Source: Terriglobia bacterium (GTDB taxonomy: Bacteria; Acidobacteriota; Terriglobia; Terriglobales; Acidobacteriaceae). Taken from it: DNA of 64,000 nt. The DNA is taken from positions 1 through 64,000 of the forward strand of contig JAIQGE010000018.1 of assembly GCA_020072815.1 (NCBI GenBank), in the 5' to 3' direction. Both the position numbers and the translations under genes were made by a program. Positions 32,601 to 41,608 of this stretch are shown in pieces (positions within the stretch are counted from its first letter, which is position 1; each line of letters starts with the position of its first letter). The notes beneath the pieces were generated by a model. It worked only from the letters and a program-made list of their open reading frames with translations. It had not been told where the DNA came from and did no database searches.

Positions 32601-35570
32601 GCCATCGTGCCAGCTTTGCTTGATCCCACGAACAAGCTTGGCAACTATGCGGTCACCCTCAACAACGGCAACCTGGTGGTCAGCCCCGCGCCCTTGACCG
32701 TGACGGCGGCCAATGCCACTCGCGCGTTCGGCACTCCCAACCCGGTCTTCACCGGCGCCATCGTAGGCATCAAGAACGCTGACAACATAACAGCGACTTA
32801 TGCCAGCCCTGCTACCGCGACCAGCGCGCCGGGAACGTATCCCATCGTCCCGACGCTGGTTGATCCCACCGCGAAGCTGGGCAATTACACCGTGACCGTA
32901 AACAATGGCACGTTGACCATCACCGCCGCGGCATTGACGGTGACTGCGGACAACGTGAGCCGCTTGTACGGCGATCCCAACCCGACTCTGACCTACACCA
33001 TCACCGGCTTCGTGAACGGCGACACCATCGCGGTGGTTAGCGGCACGGCCGCTTGCACAACTACGGCCACGCCGGCCAGCCCGGTGGGAACGTATCCCAT
33101 CACCTGCACTGCGGGCACGCTTGCCGCGTCGGGCTATGTATTCGTGTTCGCCAACGGCACGCTGACCGTGAACCCGGCGCCGCTGACGGTGGCTGCCGCG
33201 AATGCCAGCCGGCTCTATGGCGCTGCTAACCCGGCGTTCACTGGCGCCATCACCGGCATCAAGAATGGTGACAACATCACGGCAACCTACGCTAGCGTGG
33301 CCACTGCAACCAGCAACGCCGGCACTTACCCGATCGTCCCCACACTCGTGGATCCAACGGGCAAGCTCGGCAATTACACCGTGACTTCCAACAACGGCAC
33401 GCTGACCGTGACCGCGGCGCCGTTGACCGTGACCGCGGCTAACGCAACCCGCGTGTACGGCGATCCCAACCCGGCGTTCACCGGCACCATCACCGGGCTG
33501 CTCAACGGTGACAACATCACCGCAACTTATGCCAGCGCGGCCACGCCAGCCAGCTCCGTGGGGAGCTACGCAATCGTGCCCACGCTGGTGGACCCGACGG
33601 GCAAGCTCGGCAATTACACCGTGACTTCCAACAACGGCACGCTGACTGTGACTCCGGCGGCGCTGGTTGTGACTGCCGCCAATGCAACGCGCGCATTCGG
33701 CGATCCCAACCCGGCCTTCACCGGTACTATCGTCGGCTTGAAAAACGGCGACAACATCACTGCCACGTTCTCCAGCCCGGCTACTGCAACCAGTCCGGCG
33801 GGAACGTATCCCATTATCCCGGCGTTGGTTGATCCTACCGGCAAGCTCGGCAACTATACGGTCACCGCGAACAACGGAACGCTGACTGTGACCTCCGCGG
33901 CGCTGGTTGTAACCGCGGCCAACGCCAGCCGGTTCTATGGCGATCCGAACCCGGTCTTCACCGGGACGATCACCGGCGTCAAGAACGGTGACACCATCAC
34001 GGCCACGTACAGCAGCACGGCCACCGCGACCAGCGCACCCGGGACGTTTGCAATCGTACCCACGCTGTCAGACGGCGGCACGGGCGCGCTGGCGAACTAC
34101 ACCATCGTGATCAACAACGGTATTCTCACGGTGAATGCCGCTCCGTTGAGCGTGGCTGCGGCCAATGCCACCCGCCTTTACGGCGCTGCCAACCCGGTCT
34201 TTACCGGTACCATTACCGGCCTGAAGAACGGTGACAACATCACTGCCACCTACACCAGCGTCGCTGATCCCACAAGCAATGTGGGGACCTATCCCATCGC
34301 GCCGGTGTTGAGTGATCCAACCAACAAGCTCAGCAACTACGCGGTCACTCTGACCAATGGCACGCTCACCATCACTCCGGCTCCGCTATCGGTCACGGCA
34401 GCGAATGCCAGCCGCCTGTACGGTGATCCCAACCCGGCCTTCACCGGGACGATCACCGGGCTGCTGAACGGTGACAACATCACGGCGACGTACTCCAGCG
34501 TCGATGCGACGGCCGCCGTGGGAACCTACCCGATCGTGCCTGCCCTGGTTGATCCCACCGGCAAACTCGGCAACTACACGGTCACTTCCAACAACGGAAC
34601 GCTGACGATTACGCCGGCGCCGTTGAGTGTGACTGCGGCCAATGCGGCGCGCGCATTCGGCGATCCCAACCCGGTCTTCACCGGCGCCATCGCCGGAATC
34701 AAGAACGGTGACAACATCACCGCAACATATAGCACCACGGCCACCGCCACCAGCCCGATTGGAACTTATCCAATCGTGCCTGCGCTGCTTGACCCGACCG
34801 GCAAGCTCAGCAACTATACGGTCACCATCAACAACGGAACGCTGACGATCTCGCAAGCTGTGCTGACGGTTACCGCCGCCAATGCCGGCATGCTATACGG
34901 CGATCCTGTTCCTCTCTTGACCGGCGTCATTACCGGTTTGAAGAACGGTGACACCATCAGCGCGGTCTACGGCACCACGGCAACCCCGGCCAGTCCGGTG
35001 GGGATCTACCCGATCATCCCCACGCTGGTTGATCCCAATAACCAGGCTGTCAACTACACGGTCGTGATCAACAACGGATCGCTCGTCGTTAGCCCGGCTC
35101 CGCTGCTCGTGACTGCGGCCGATGCCAGCCGCTTGTACGGCGACCCCAACCCGGTCTTCACCGGCACGATCATCGGCATCAAGAACGCTGACAACATCAC
35201 CGCCACGTTCTCCAGCGCCACCGATCCAACCACAACCGTGGGAACGTATCCAATCGTGCCCACTCTGGTTGACCCGGCCGGCAGGCTGGCCAATTACGTG
35301 GTCACTTCAACCAATGGCACGCTCACGATAACCCCGGCCCCGCTGACCATTCAGGCGGCGGATGCCACTGCACCGGTGGGCTCAATCCCGGCCTTCACCG
35401 GAACGATTACCGGAGTGAAGAATGCGGACGTGATTACGGCCACCTACTCCACCACCGCAGACGCCACCAGCCCGGCTGGAACGTACCCGATTGTCCCGGC
35501 CGCTGATCCCAACCCGGTGCTGGTCAACTACTCGATTACATTGCTCAATGGAACTCTGACTCTGCAGTAG
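29646..35570 (+). CDS. Giant exported lactonase-like propeller / DUF11 / MBG-repeat protein
   Basis: A 1974-residue exported protein. After the signal peptide (ends AAAQA) comes a lactonase-like seven-bladed propeller (about residues 37-385: NYVYVNNQTVANSVNAYSV, LLFVANTGNQTISVFQI). A DUF11 domain (about 387-672) is interrupted by two copies of a 65-70-residue module (RASGVVTI.TTAPH...SFNG.F..ASVP..FTY.QAG). An Ig-like domain follows, then 15 MBG repeats of about 78 residues (SRLYGDPNPAFTGTITGLKNGDNITATY) from residue 771 to the end. It has no sorting signal that I recognise. It is paralogous to the gene at 36133, which has a plain DUF11 domain and eight MBG units. TAGGAGGAAA supports ATG 29646. 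Probably an extracellular matrix or adhesion protein; this is inference. Confidence 0.9.
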   Translation: MISPRRITRAFCLVLTSLALCAFAALAFVLPAAAQAPGNYVYVNNQTVANSVNAYSVSSTGALSPLPGSPYATGGVGANVLCYGLNRITISGANNLLFVANTGNQTISVFQINPATGALTPAAGSPFASGLTLDSCQGLSLAVTPDGAFLMASSNGLINTFSVAANGSLAPFASTANCCSPMAGMVISGNGKFLAASNENSVSVYTIAAGVLTPVLGSPFPKTGTGLISGLDFSCAADRLYGGEATSINTITDAWTVDANGVLTPVPGSPFHTTGTNSNVVHLSPDNALLLESNQASNSVNSSNILSDGRLSNVGKFGGTAAVHVPAGMATDAGGRFLYVADANFGVAVFKISAGGLLTSLSDNAINRPGQIQDLAAYPPRSCASADLSITKSASATVVAGSPIVYTITITNNGPSAASAVVSDTVPAGTTPGGNLKIVAATGAQRASGVVTIHTTAPHSIFAGEAVSITGVGDASFNGAFTVASVPDASSFTYNQAGTDLISGGGNATTPNCQVPAGGTGVCGAVTAARAIPIVASTGAKRASGVVTITTTAPHVLLAGQTISIAAVSNTSFNGTFPIASVPTPTTFTYSQAGADATSGGGNAVTGQTLTVAFDSLANGETQTALLTTTTATTAANGAVISNTATISNKSAVDPTPANNTATAAVTVGTPVATTLTVPNGTGPYGGLATLSAVLKNSVTNAPIAGKLLTFQLNGSTLASALTDATGTATVTTLPIGTISVGTHVSAFTVSFAGDSSFLASSSVGTLVVTTAQLTVTADNQSRLYGDPNPPLTYTITGFVNGDTIAVVSGAASCSTTATPASPAGTYPITCTLGTLAATNYVFVFVDGTLTVNPAPLTVTVANASRAYGAANPAFTGTITGLKNGDVITATYSTTATAASPVGTYPITATLVDPGNVLGSYVVTNTPGTLTVTAASLVVTANNAARLYGDPNPAFTGTIAGLVNGDNITATFTSAATPASPIGNYAIVPALLDPTNKLGNYAVTLNNGNLVVSPAPLTVTAANATRAFGTPNPVFTGAIVGIKNADNITATYASPATATSAPGTYPIVPTLVDPTAKLGNYTVTVNNGTLTITAAALTVTADNVSRLYGDPNPTLTYTITGFVNGDTIAVVSGTAACTTTATPASPVGTYPITCTAGTLAASGYVFVFANGTLTVNPAPLTVAAANASRLYGAANPAFTGAITGIKNGDNITATYASVATATSNAGTYPIVPTLVDPTGKLGNYTVTSNNGTLTVTAAPLTVTAANATRVYGDPNPAFTGTITGLLNGDNITATYASAATPASSVGSYAIVPTLVDPTGKLGNYTVTSNNGTLTVTPAALVVTAANATRAFGDPNPAFTGTIVGLKNGDNITATFSSPATATSPAGTYPIIPALVDPTGKLGNYTVTANNGTLTVTSAALVVTAANASRFYGDPNPVFTGTITGVKNGDTITATYSSTATATSAPGTFAIVPTLSDGGTGALANYTIVINNGILTVNAAPLSVAAANATRLYGAANPVFTGTITGLKNGDNITATYTSVADPTSNVGTYPIAPVLSDPTNKLSNYAVTLTNGTLTITPAPLSVTAANASRLYGDPNPAFTGTITGLLNGDNITATYSSVDATAAVGTYPIVPALVDPTGKLGNYTVTSNNGTLTITPAPLSVTAANAARAFGDPNPVFTGAIAGIKNGDNITATYSTTATATSPIGTYPIVPALLDPTGKLSNYTVTINNGTLTISQAVLTVTAANAGMLYGDPVPLLTGVITGLKNGDTISAVYGTTATPASPVGIYPIIPTLVDPNNQAVNYTVVINNGSLVVSPAPLLVTAADASRLYGDPNPVFTGTIIGIKNADNITATFSSATDPTTTVGTYPIVPTLVDPAGRLANYVVTSTNGTLTITPAPLTIQAADATAPVGSIPAFTGTITGVKNADVITATYSTTADATSPAGTYPIVPAADPNPVLVNYSITLLNGTLTLQ
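31960..35560 (+). repeat. 15 MBG tandem repeats (about 235 bp each)
   Basis: Each unit encodes a YG(D/A)PNP.(F/L)TG or TY motif, an NGD.I.A motif and GTYPI.P.LVDP..KL.NY. Fourteen have recognisable YGDPNP-type starts and the last is degenerate (APVGSIPAFTG). Several neighbours share long identical DNA stretches, a substrate for copy-number change. Confidence 0.85.
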
Positions 35571-35588
35571 CAACACTGTTCGACTGAA

Positions 35589-35616
35589 GGCCGGCGGTCC
35601 TCCGCCGGCCCTTTTT
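35589..35616 (+). terminator. Intrinsic terminator
   Basis: Perfect stem GGCCGGCGG / CCGCCGGCC followed by five T, nineteen bases after the stop of the 1974-residue protein gene. Confidence 0.95.
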
Positions 35617-35682
35617 GATCGCCGCGACATAACGCCTTGCCCAATTCGGCCGCGCAAGCGGCCCCTGAAATCCTCCGCGCCA

Positions 35683-35721
35683 AATTAGGAACTTTAATCG
35701 GTGTCTCTTTAGTTCTTAATC
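35683..35721 (+). promoter_or_regulatory. 11-bp phased TTAATC-type array 4
   Basis: AATTAG (35683), TTAATC (35694), a degenerate unit (35705) and TTAATC (35716) keep the 11-bp phase. A GAGAA stem begins 42 nt after the start of the last repeat, as at arrays 2 and 6. TATCTT at 35731 is a possible -10. Confidence 0.6.
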
Positions 35722-36132
35722 CACAGCTTCTATCTTTGATCCATAAGCTCAGGGTTAGAGAAGCAATCGTACTTCCGGGTTCTCTATGGCTCGAAACTAG
35801 CGAGATCCCGCCTTCATGAGTTTGGTGATAGTTTTGCCAACTCCTCTACCCAACTAGAAGTAATCAACTTGATCGTTGCGTCTGCCGTTCTTCCGGGTGG
35901 CGGCGAAACCACGGGGCGGTTTGTCTCCCAGCGAGGCAAGCGGAAACGTCCATGATGGTGTGCGCTCTCACTGCCCGGACACGTTGTTGGTCCCTGCAAT
36001 TGCGTCTGCTTCCGTCATCGTCCCACAAAAAGTTCATGTGTCCTGGCCAAGGTAGCCGGCAAGGTATGAGCATCAACCTGCCAGGGCGCAGTTGGGAACG
36101 TTGTGAAGGCTTTAAATTCGAAGGAGACTAAC

Positions 36133-39100
36133 GTGACCTCCCCTTACGCCAACCGCTTTTTCGTCCGCGCCGCCAGTGTGGCAACCCAAGTTCCTGCTGT
36201 CAGACAAATATTTACTGCCGTGTTGCTTCTGGCCGTTGTTCTTTTAGCGTTGCCCGCGATGGTCCAGGCCCAGAGCTACGTCTATGTGAATAACCAGGAC
36301 GTGGCCAACTCCATCTCCGGCTTTGCTGTCTCTCCCGCCGGCGCGCTGTCTGAAGTTCCCGGATCACCGTTCTTGACCGGCGGCGTCGGGTTTACCGGCA
36401 CCTGCTACGGACTTGACCGGATTGCCATCAGCGCGCCGAACAAGCTGTTGTTCGTTTCCAACAGTGGAGACCAGACGATCAGCGTGTTTCAGATCGATCC
36501 CGCGTCGGGGTCTCTGACGGCGGCGCCCGGCTCGCCTTTCGCCAGCGGGCTTACGCTGGATGCATGCAGCGGCATCTCGCTTGCCGCCACGCCGGACGGC
36601 AATTTCCTGATGGCTTCCAGCAATGGCCAGATTCAGACGTTTAATGTTGCGGCAAACGGAATCCTTACCCCTGCGGCCACCACGGCAAACTGCTGCTCAC
36701 CCACGGTGGGAATGAAGATTGCCGCCAACGGAAACCTTCTGGCGGTCTCCAACGAGACCAGCGTTTCCGTCTACGCCATCAATGCCGACGGGTCCTTGAC
36801 TGCCGTCACTCCCGGCTCGCCGTTTGCGCAGACCGGAACCGGCCTCATTTCCAGCATGGACTTCAGTTGTGCTGCTGACCGGCTTTACGCCAGCGAAGCT
36901 TCCTTCGGCTCATCTAGCATTACCGATGCGTGGTCCGTGGACGCAACTGGCGTCCTCTCACCCGTGGCCGGTAGCCCGTTCCTGGCTCCCGGGAGCGATT
37001 CCAACGCAGTTGTCCTCAGCCCGGACAACTCGCTGCTCTTCGTCAGTGACCAGTTCAGCAACAAGATCAACTCTTTTTCCGTGCATGCAGACGGCACTCT
37101 CGCCAGCCTCGGCAGCTTTGGCGGCGTAACCTCCGTCCATGTGCCGGCAGGACTGGCCACTGACGCATCCGGCAGCTTTGTCTTTGCCGCGGATGACACC
37201 TTCGGCGTCGCGGTATTCAAGATCAATGGCACCGGCAGCCTGACCGGTGTGGCTGACGTTGCAATCAACCGGGCCGGATCCATCCAGGGCCTGGCTGCTT
37301 ATCCTCCGCGGAGCTGCGCCAGCGCCGACCTCGCTCTGACAGAAACCGCTTCGCCCTTAAGCGTCGAAGCAGGATCCAACGTTACCTACACGGTGACCAT
37401 TACCAATAACGGACCGGCCGCGGCTTCGGCCACAATTGTGGACAATCTGCCCGCAGGGACGTCCATTGTTTCCTGCACCGCAACCGGCGGCGGGGTTTGC
37501 AGCTCCTCTTTCGCCAACCCCCACACCATCACGTTCGCTTCTCTGGCCAGCGGTGATGTACAGACCGTCACCATCGTCGCGCAGACCAGCACCGCGCTGC
37601 TCAATGGCGCTTCGGTCACCAACACGGTAAGCATTGGCAACAAGTCGGTCATTGATCCCGATCTAACCAACAACTCCGTCAGCGCCACCATCAGTATCAC
37701 GGCGCAGCCCGGGCCGACGACTCTCACGGTTTCTCCGGCCACAGGCTCGTATGGCGGATTGGCAATTCTTACCGCAACATTGCGGAAGAGCTCCAACGGG
37801 GCAGGCGTGAGTGGCAAGTCGGTTGCGTTCACCCTGAATGGCGTTCCCGTCGGCACCGTGCTGACCAACGGCATCGGCGAAGCGATCCTTACCACCAGCG
37901 TTGCTGGCTTACCCTTGGGCGCCTACCCGGGAGCCGTCAGCGCCAGCTTTGCCGGCGACCCGCTCTTCAACCCCAGCAGCGGCTCGGCATCGCTGACCAT
38001 CAACAAAGCGGTCCTGACCGTGATTGCCACCAGTTCCACCAAGGTCTATGGCGACCCCAATCCGGCCTTCACCTATGCCATCTCCGGTTTCATGAACGGG
38101 GACACTGCTTCCGTAGTCAGCGGGACAACCACCTGCAACGCCTCCACGGACGCAACCACTCCGGTAGGACGCTATCCGGTTACGTGCGACCTGGGCAGCT
38201 TGTCCGCCGCAAATTACACATTCACGGTCTTGCCCGGCACGCTGATCATCACTCCGGCGCCGTTGACGGTGGCCGCGGACAACGCCACCCGTATCTATGG
38301 CGATCCCAATCCTGTGTTCACCGGCACCATTACGGGTTTGCGGAACGGCGACGTTATCACAGCCAATTTCTTCAGTAACGCAACCGCATCCAGCCCGGTA
38401 GGGACGTATCCCATCCTGGCGACGTACAACGACCCGGCAGGCAAGCTCGTCAACTACACGCCCGTGGTTACTGGAACACTCACGATAACGCAGGCAACCC
38501 TGACGGTAACGCCTGACAATCAGTCGCGTCTCTATGGCGACGCGAATCCTGTGCTGACCGGCGTGATCACCGGCATCAGGAACGGAGACAAAATCACGGC
38601 AACTTATTCGACCACCGCTGTCCAGACCAGCCCAGTGGGAACGTATCCGATTACGGCTACGCTGGTTGATCCCGGGGCGCGACTGTCTAACTACAACGTG
38701 ACGGTGAACACTGGCACTCTCACCATCAATCCGGCCCCGCTGACTGTCACTGCGGACAACGCAAGCCGGCTGTATGGCGATCCCAACCCGGTCTTCACCG
38801 GTACCATCGTTGGCATCAAGAACGGCGATGCGATCACGGCCACCTATTCCAGCCCTGCCACTCCCGCCAGCAGCGTGGGAACGTATCCCATCATTCCCGC
38901 TCTGGTGGACCCGACCGGCAAGCTGGGGAACTACACGGTGACCTCAATCAACGGCGTGCTCACCATTAGTCCGGCGCCCTTGAGCGTCGCCGCCAACAAC
39001 GCCAGCCGTGTCTACGGCAATGCGAACCCGGCTTTCACGGGGACGATTACCGGCTTGAAGAATGCTGATCCCATCACGGCAAACTTCACCACCACGGGCA

Positions 39101-40335
39101 CTCCGGCGAGCCCGGTGGGAACCTATCCCATCACGTTCGCATCGTTCAACGATCCAGCAGGGAAGCTGGGCAACTACACGGTGACGTCGATCAAGGATGG
39201 CACGCTCACCATCACCCCGGCGCCGCTTACAGTCACCGGATTCAACGGAACACGTCTCTATGGCGATCCTAACCCGGCCCCCACGATCACCGGCATCAAG
39301 AACGGCGACGCGATCACCGCCGGCTACGATGCCACTGCGCCTGGCCCAGCTACGCCTGCGGGAGGGACCTTCACGCTGGTTCCTGTTGTCAATCCATCCC
39401 CGGCGTTGAGCAACTACACCGTGACCATTCAGAACGGCCGGATTACCATCAACAAGGCGCCGCTCTCGGTGGTGGCCAATAGCTTCTCACGGCCCTTCGG
39501 TTCGCCCAACCCGACGCTGACTGGGACCATTACCGGGGTGAAGAACGGTGAGAACATCACCGCCAGCTTTACCACCACGGCGACGCAAACCAGCAACGCA
39601 GGAACCTTCACGATTACCGCGACGACGACGTTCAATCCCACGACTCTAAGCGCGAACTACACGCTGACCTCGAGCAACGGAACGCTGACCATTACCGCGG
39701 TCCCGTTGACCATCACGGCCAACAACCAGACCATTATTCTGGGTGGAGCGGTGGCAAACTCAGCCACCTATAGCGGCTTTGTGCTGGGCCAGACGCCTGC
39801 GAACCTCTCCGGCAATCTGAGCTGCAGCGCCGCCAAAGGCACGGGGAACGTGGGAACGTTCGCTCCTCCGAACGGCATCTCCTGCTCCGGACAGAGCTCG
39901 ACCAACTACACGATCACATTTGTTCAGGGTACCGCGACCGTGCAGTACGAGCCTGCTGGGGTGAATTGCTCCAACGGCCCCGGACATGTGATCCTGGCGC
40001 CGATCAGCGCAGCTGGCACCACGACGTTCACCAAGGCCTCCACGCCTACCATTCCGGTACAGTTCCGGGTGTGCGGTGTGAGTCTGGCATCGGTGTCGTC
40101 ATCCGGAGTGGTTTCCAGCTTCGTGCTCACCTCGGTCAACGGTACGCCGGCCAGCACTCCTGCTCCGCAAGGCGGTCCATTCGCCTTCGTGGGCGGCGCG
40201 CTTGCCAACGGCGCGGGTAACGCAGGCTGGCAGTTCAACCTCTCTACCAGCAACCTGACTGTGGGTAACACCTACGGGTATCAAATCAACCTGAACGACG
40301 GAACGTCGATCAGCTTCCAGTTCAAATTGCAGTAA
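36133..40335 (+). CDS. Giant exported propeller / DUF11 / MBG protein with PxKF end domain
   Basis: About 1400 residues, paralogous to the upstream 1974-residue protein. It has a signal anchor, a lactonase-like propeller (about residues 43-393, SYVYVNNQDVANSISGFAV), an uninterrupted DUF11 domain (NVTYTVTITNNGPAAASA, about 398-526), an Ig-like domain, eight MBG repeats (about 626-1266), and a C-terminal PxKF-type domain (TIPVQFRVCGVSLAS ... NLTVGNTYGYQINLNDG). PxKF domains are typically C-terminal in large exported proteins. The start is assigned to GTG 36133 because AAGGAGA ends five bases upstream, and the paralogue begins at the same place (MISPRR vs VTSPYA); ATG 36103 is an alternative. 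Likely envelope or extracellular; role inferred from domain types only. Confidence 0.87.
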   Translation: MTSPYANRFFVRAASVATQVPAVRQIFTAVLLLAVVLLALPAMVQAQSYVYVNNQDVANSISGFAVSPAGALSEVPGSPFLTGGVGFTGTCYGLDRIAISAPNKLLFVSNSGDQTISVFQIDPASGSLTAAPGSPFASGLTLDACSGISLAATPDGNFLMASSNGQIQTFNVAANGILTPAATTANCCSPTVGMKIAANGNLLAVSNETSVSVYAINADGSLTAVTPGSPFAQTGTGLISSMDFSCAADRLYASEASFGSSSITDAWSVDATGVLSPVAGSPFLAPGSDSNAVVLSPDNSLLFVSDQFSNKINSFSVHADGTLASLGSFGGVTSVHVPAGLATDASGSFVFAADDTFGVAVFKINGTGSLTGVADVAINRAGSIQGLAAYPPRSCASADLALTETASPLSVEAGSNVTYTVTITNNGPAAASATIVDNLPAGTSIVSCTATGGGVCSSSFANPHTITFASLASGDVQTVTIVAQTSTALLNGASVTNTVSIGNKSVIDPDLTNNSVSATISITAQPGPTTLTVSPATGSYGGLAILTATLRKSSNGAGVSGKSVAFTLNGVPVGTVLTNGIGEAILTTSVAGLPLGAYPGAVSASFAGDPLFNPSSGSASLTINKAVLTVIATSSTKVYGDPNPAFTYAISGFMNGDTASVVSGTTTCNASTDATTPVGRYPVTCDLGSLSAANYTFTVLPGTLIITPAPLTVAADNATRIYGDPNPVFTGTITGLRNGDVITANFFSNATASSPVGTYPILATYNDPAGKLVNYTPVVTGTLTITQATLTVTPDNQSRLYGDANPVLTGVITGIRNGDKITATYSTTAVQTSPVGTYPITATLVDPGARLSNYNVTVNTGTLTINPAPLTVTADNASRLYGDPNPVFTGTIVGIKNGDAITATYSSPATPASSVGTYPIIPALVDPTGKLGNYTVTSINGVLTISPAPLSVAANNASRVYGNANPAFTGTITGLKNADPITANFTTTGTPASPVGTYPITFASFNDPAGKLGNYTVTSIKDGTLTITPAPLTVTGFNGTRLYGDPNPAPTITGIKNGDAITAGYDATAPGPATPAGGTFTLVPVVNPSPALSNYTVTIQNGRITINKAPLSVVANSFSRPFGSPNPTLTGTITGVKNGENITASFTTTATQTSNAGTFTITATTTFNPTTLSANYTLTSSNGTLTITAVPLTITANNQTIILGGAVANSATYSGFVLGQTPANLSGNLSCSAAKGTGNVGTFAPPNGISCSGQSSTNYTITFVQGTATVQYEPAGVNCSNGPGHVILAPISAAGTTTFTKASTPTIPVQFRVCGVSLASVSSSGVVSSFVLTSVNGTPASTPAPQGGPFAFVGGALANGAGNAGWQFNLSTSNLTVGNTYGYQINLNDGTSISFQFKLQ

Positions 40336-40679
40336 CCTCCCCCACCTGAAGGGCGGCGCAAGCCGCCCTTCACCACTTCGCTCTTGGTGAACTTCATGTT
40401 GATCATCAAGCGCATTTGTGCTGCTCGTGCAATCATCCCTGGAAACTTCGGTTCTGGTGGTTGGCGAATGCGGTGAAGGTCATTGCCTCCCCCGGAACGT
40501 CACGACCCCCGCTTCGTTGACGTTGCAACGGAAAGGAACTGCCCTGATTCGCAAACGCGACGGCGGACCCATGATCGCCTGGCGCGGACCCAACCCCGGA
40601 CGGGCTGGCGGGAAACCGCCAGCCTTGTTTTTCTTGGGCGATGTCAGGTTTTGATTCAAAGAGCGATCTGATGAACAGG
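40336..40679. other. Convergent intergenic region
   Basis: Contains the hairpin at 40348-40371 and short open frames without family similarity or ribosome sites. Nothing else is recognised. Confidence 0.5.
40348..40371 (+). terminator. Perfect 10-bp hairpin, no T-run
   Basis: GAAGGGCGGC / GCCGCCCTTC around a GCAA tetraloop, about a dozen bases after the stop of the 1400-residue protein gene. A likely transcript end or 3' stabiliser. Confidence 0.65.
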
Positions 40680-41249
40680 TCAGCCCTTTTTCTTCGTGGC
40701 CGGCGCTTTCTTGGTTGCGGGTTTGGTTGCCGGAGCAGAGGCGGGAGCGCCTTCACAATAGCGCAACGTAGCTGCGGGTGTACCTGCGCCTTCCACGATC
40801 GTCACCACAAACATCCGGTCATATTCATTGGCGGCGATCTCCGGCACCTTCCCCGCCTGCAGACGCGCTAGGACAAAAGGCAAAGTATCGCTGTGCCCGA
40901 CAACAACTATGTTGCCGGTGCCGGCATAGGCCAGATTGCGGATCAGGGTGTTGGGGTCTTTTGCCGGAATGACTGACGGCGTCAGTTTCAGCGCCTTGGC
41001 CAAAGGCGCGGCGGTTTGCTGCGTCCGCTTGGCATCCGTGACGTAAATCTGCTTGATCCCTGCTTCTTTCATCATTTTAGCCAGGCACTCGGCCCGCTTC
41101 TCCCCGGCCGGGTTCAAAGCGGGATCGGGGCCAGAGGAGACTTGTTCGGCATGTCGAACCAGAAAGATCGTATGGACGTTTTGCGCCGCTGCCAATTGGC
41201 ACATCAAGCCCGCGAAAATGACAGTAAGAAACGTATGTCTTAACTTCAC
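40680..41249 (-). CDS. Exported histidine phosphatase superfamily protein
   Basis: A 189-residue protein with a signal peptide (ending CQLAAAQ) and the phosphoglycerate-mutase-like fold. The catalytic RHAE is at about residues 32-35; a second His lies in VVGHSDTLP near 117, and an acidic partner is likely in AKRTQQTA. It resembles short SixA-like phosphatases, but the export signal points to a periplasmic phosphomonoesterase; the substrate is unknown. The C-terminal 20 residues are Ala/Pro/Lys-rich (TKKAPATKK), a low-complexity basic tail. AAGGAGG lies about eleven bases before the ATG. It is divergent from the PpiC-like gene across a 360-bp region carrying a perfect hairpin. Confidence 0.87.
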   Translation of the reverse strand: MKLRHTFLTVIFAGLMCQLAAAQNVHTIFLVRHAEQVSSGPDPALNPAGEKRAECLAKMMKEAGIKQIYVTDAKRTQQTAAPLAKALKLTPSVIPAKDPNTLIRNLAYAGTGNIVVVGHSDTLPFVLARLQAGKVPEIAANEYDRMFVVTIVEGAGTPAATLRYCEGAPASAPATKPATKKAPATKKKG

Positions 41250-41608
41250 CTTTTTCGTCCCTCCTTGACCTCATTACGTTTGTACCATTTCTTGCGCGTT
41301 TTTTGACAGTGGAAAGTGGGTTCGGTAGTGGGTCAGTTTAGACTGACCCACTACCCGTATCAGCGTCTAGCGATTCGCGCGGGCCTACAGGCAGACGGTC
41401 AGCCGGTTCCACTTTCAGATTCCGTTGTGGAGCCGTCGCCATGCGGGATACTGCTGGTCTTGGGCTGTCTGCGCAGCAGAACGGCATCAGGTGATTGCCT
41501 TATCGCGGAAGAGTCGCCGCACGCAGCGTCCGGCAAGGCCTGCCGGAATTTATGTTACGATAACCCATCCCCATCTCACTTTCATTCGTCACCAAAGGAA
41601 GGTATTTT
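41250..41608. other. Divergent promoter region
   Basis: A 359-bp gap between divergent genes. It holds a TTGACA hexamer at 41303-41308, a perfect inverted repeat (41324-41355) and the start-proximal ribosome site of the PpiC-like gene. No gene recognised. Confidence 0.6.
41324..41355. promoter_or_regulatory. Perfect 14-bp inverted repeat in divergent promoter region
   Basis: GGTAGTGGGTCAGT (41324-41337) and its exact complement (41342-41355) flank a TTAG loop. It begins 16 bases downstream of a TTGACA hexamer. No T-run follows. It could be a large dyad operator or an RNA hairpin in the leader of the PpiC-like gene. Confidence 0.7.

Larger units (their letters stand above)
35571..36132. other. 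Non-coding region with terminator, array and long leader
   Basis: After the terminator at 35589 come array 4 (35683-35721), a TAGAGAA/TTCTCTA hairpin with CTTCCGGG in its loop (35756-35786), a CTCG/CGAG hairpin just after it, and a second CTTCCGGG at 35890. The leader to the next gene would be about 390 nt. No gene supported. Confidence 0.6.

Noticed and set aside
29646-40335. Type IX or LPXTG sorting signals on the giant proteins
   Set aside because: Ends are MBG repeats or a PxKF domain; no LPXTG, no Por-type C-terminal signal recognised.
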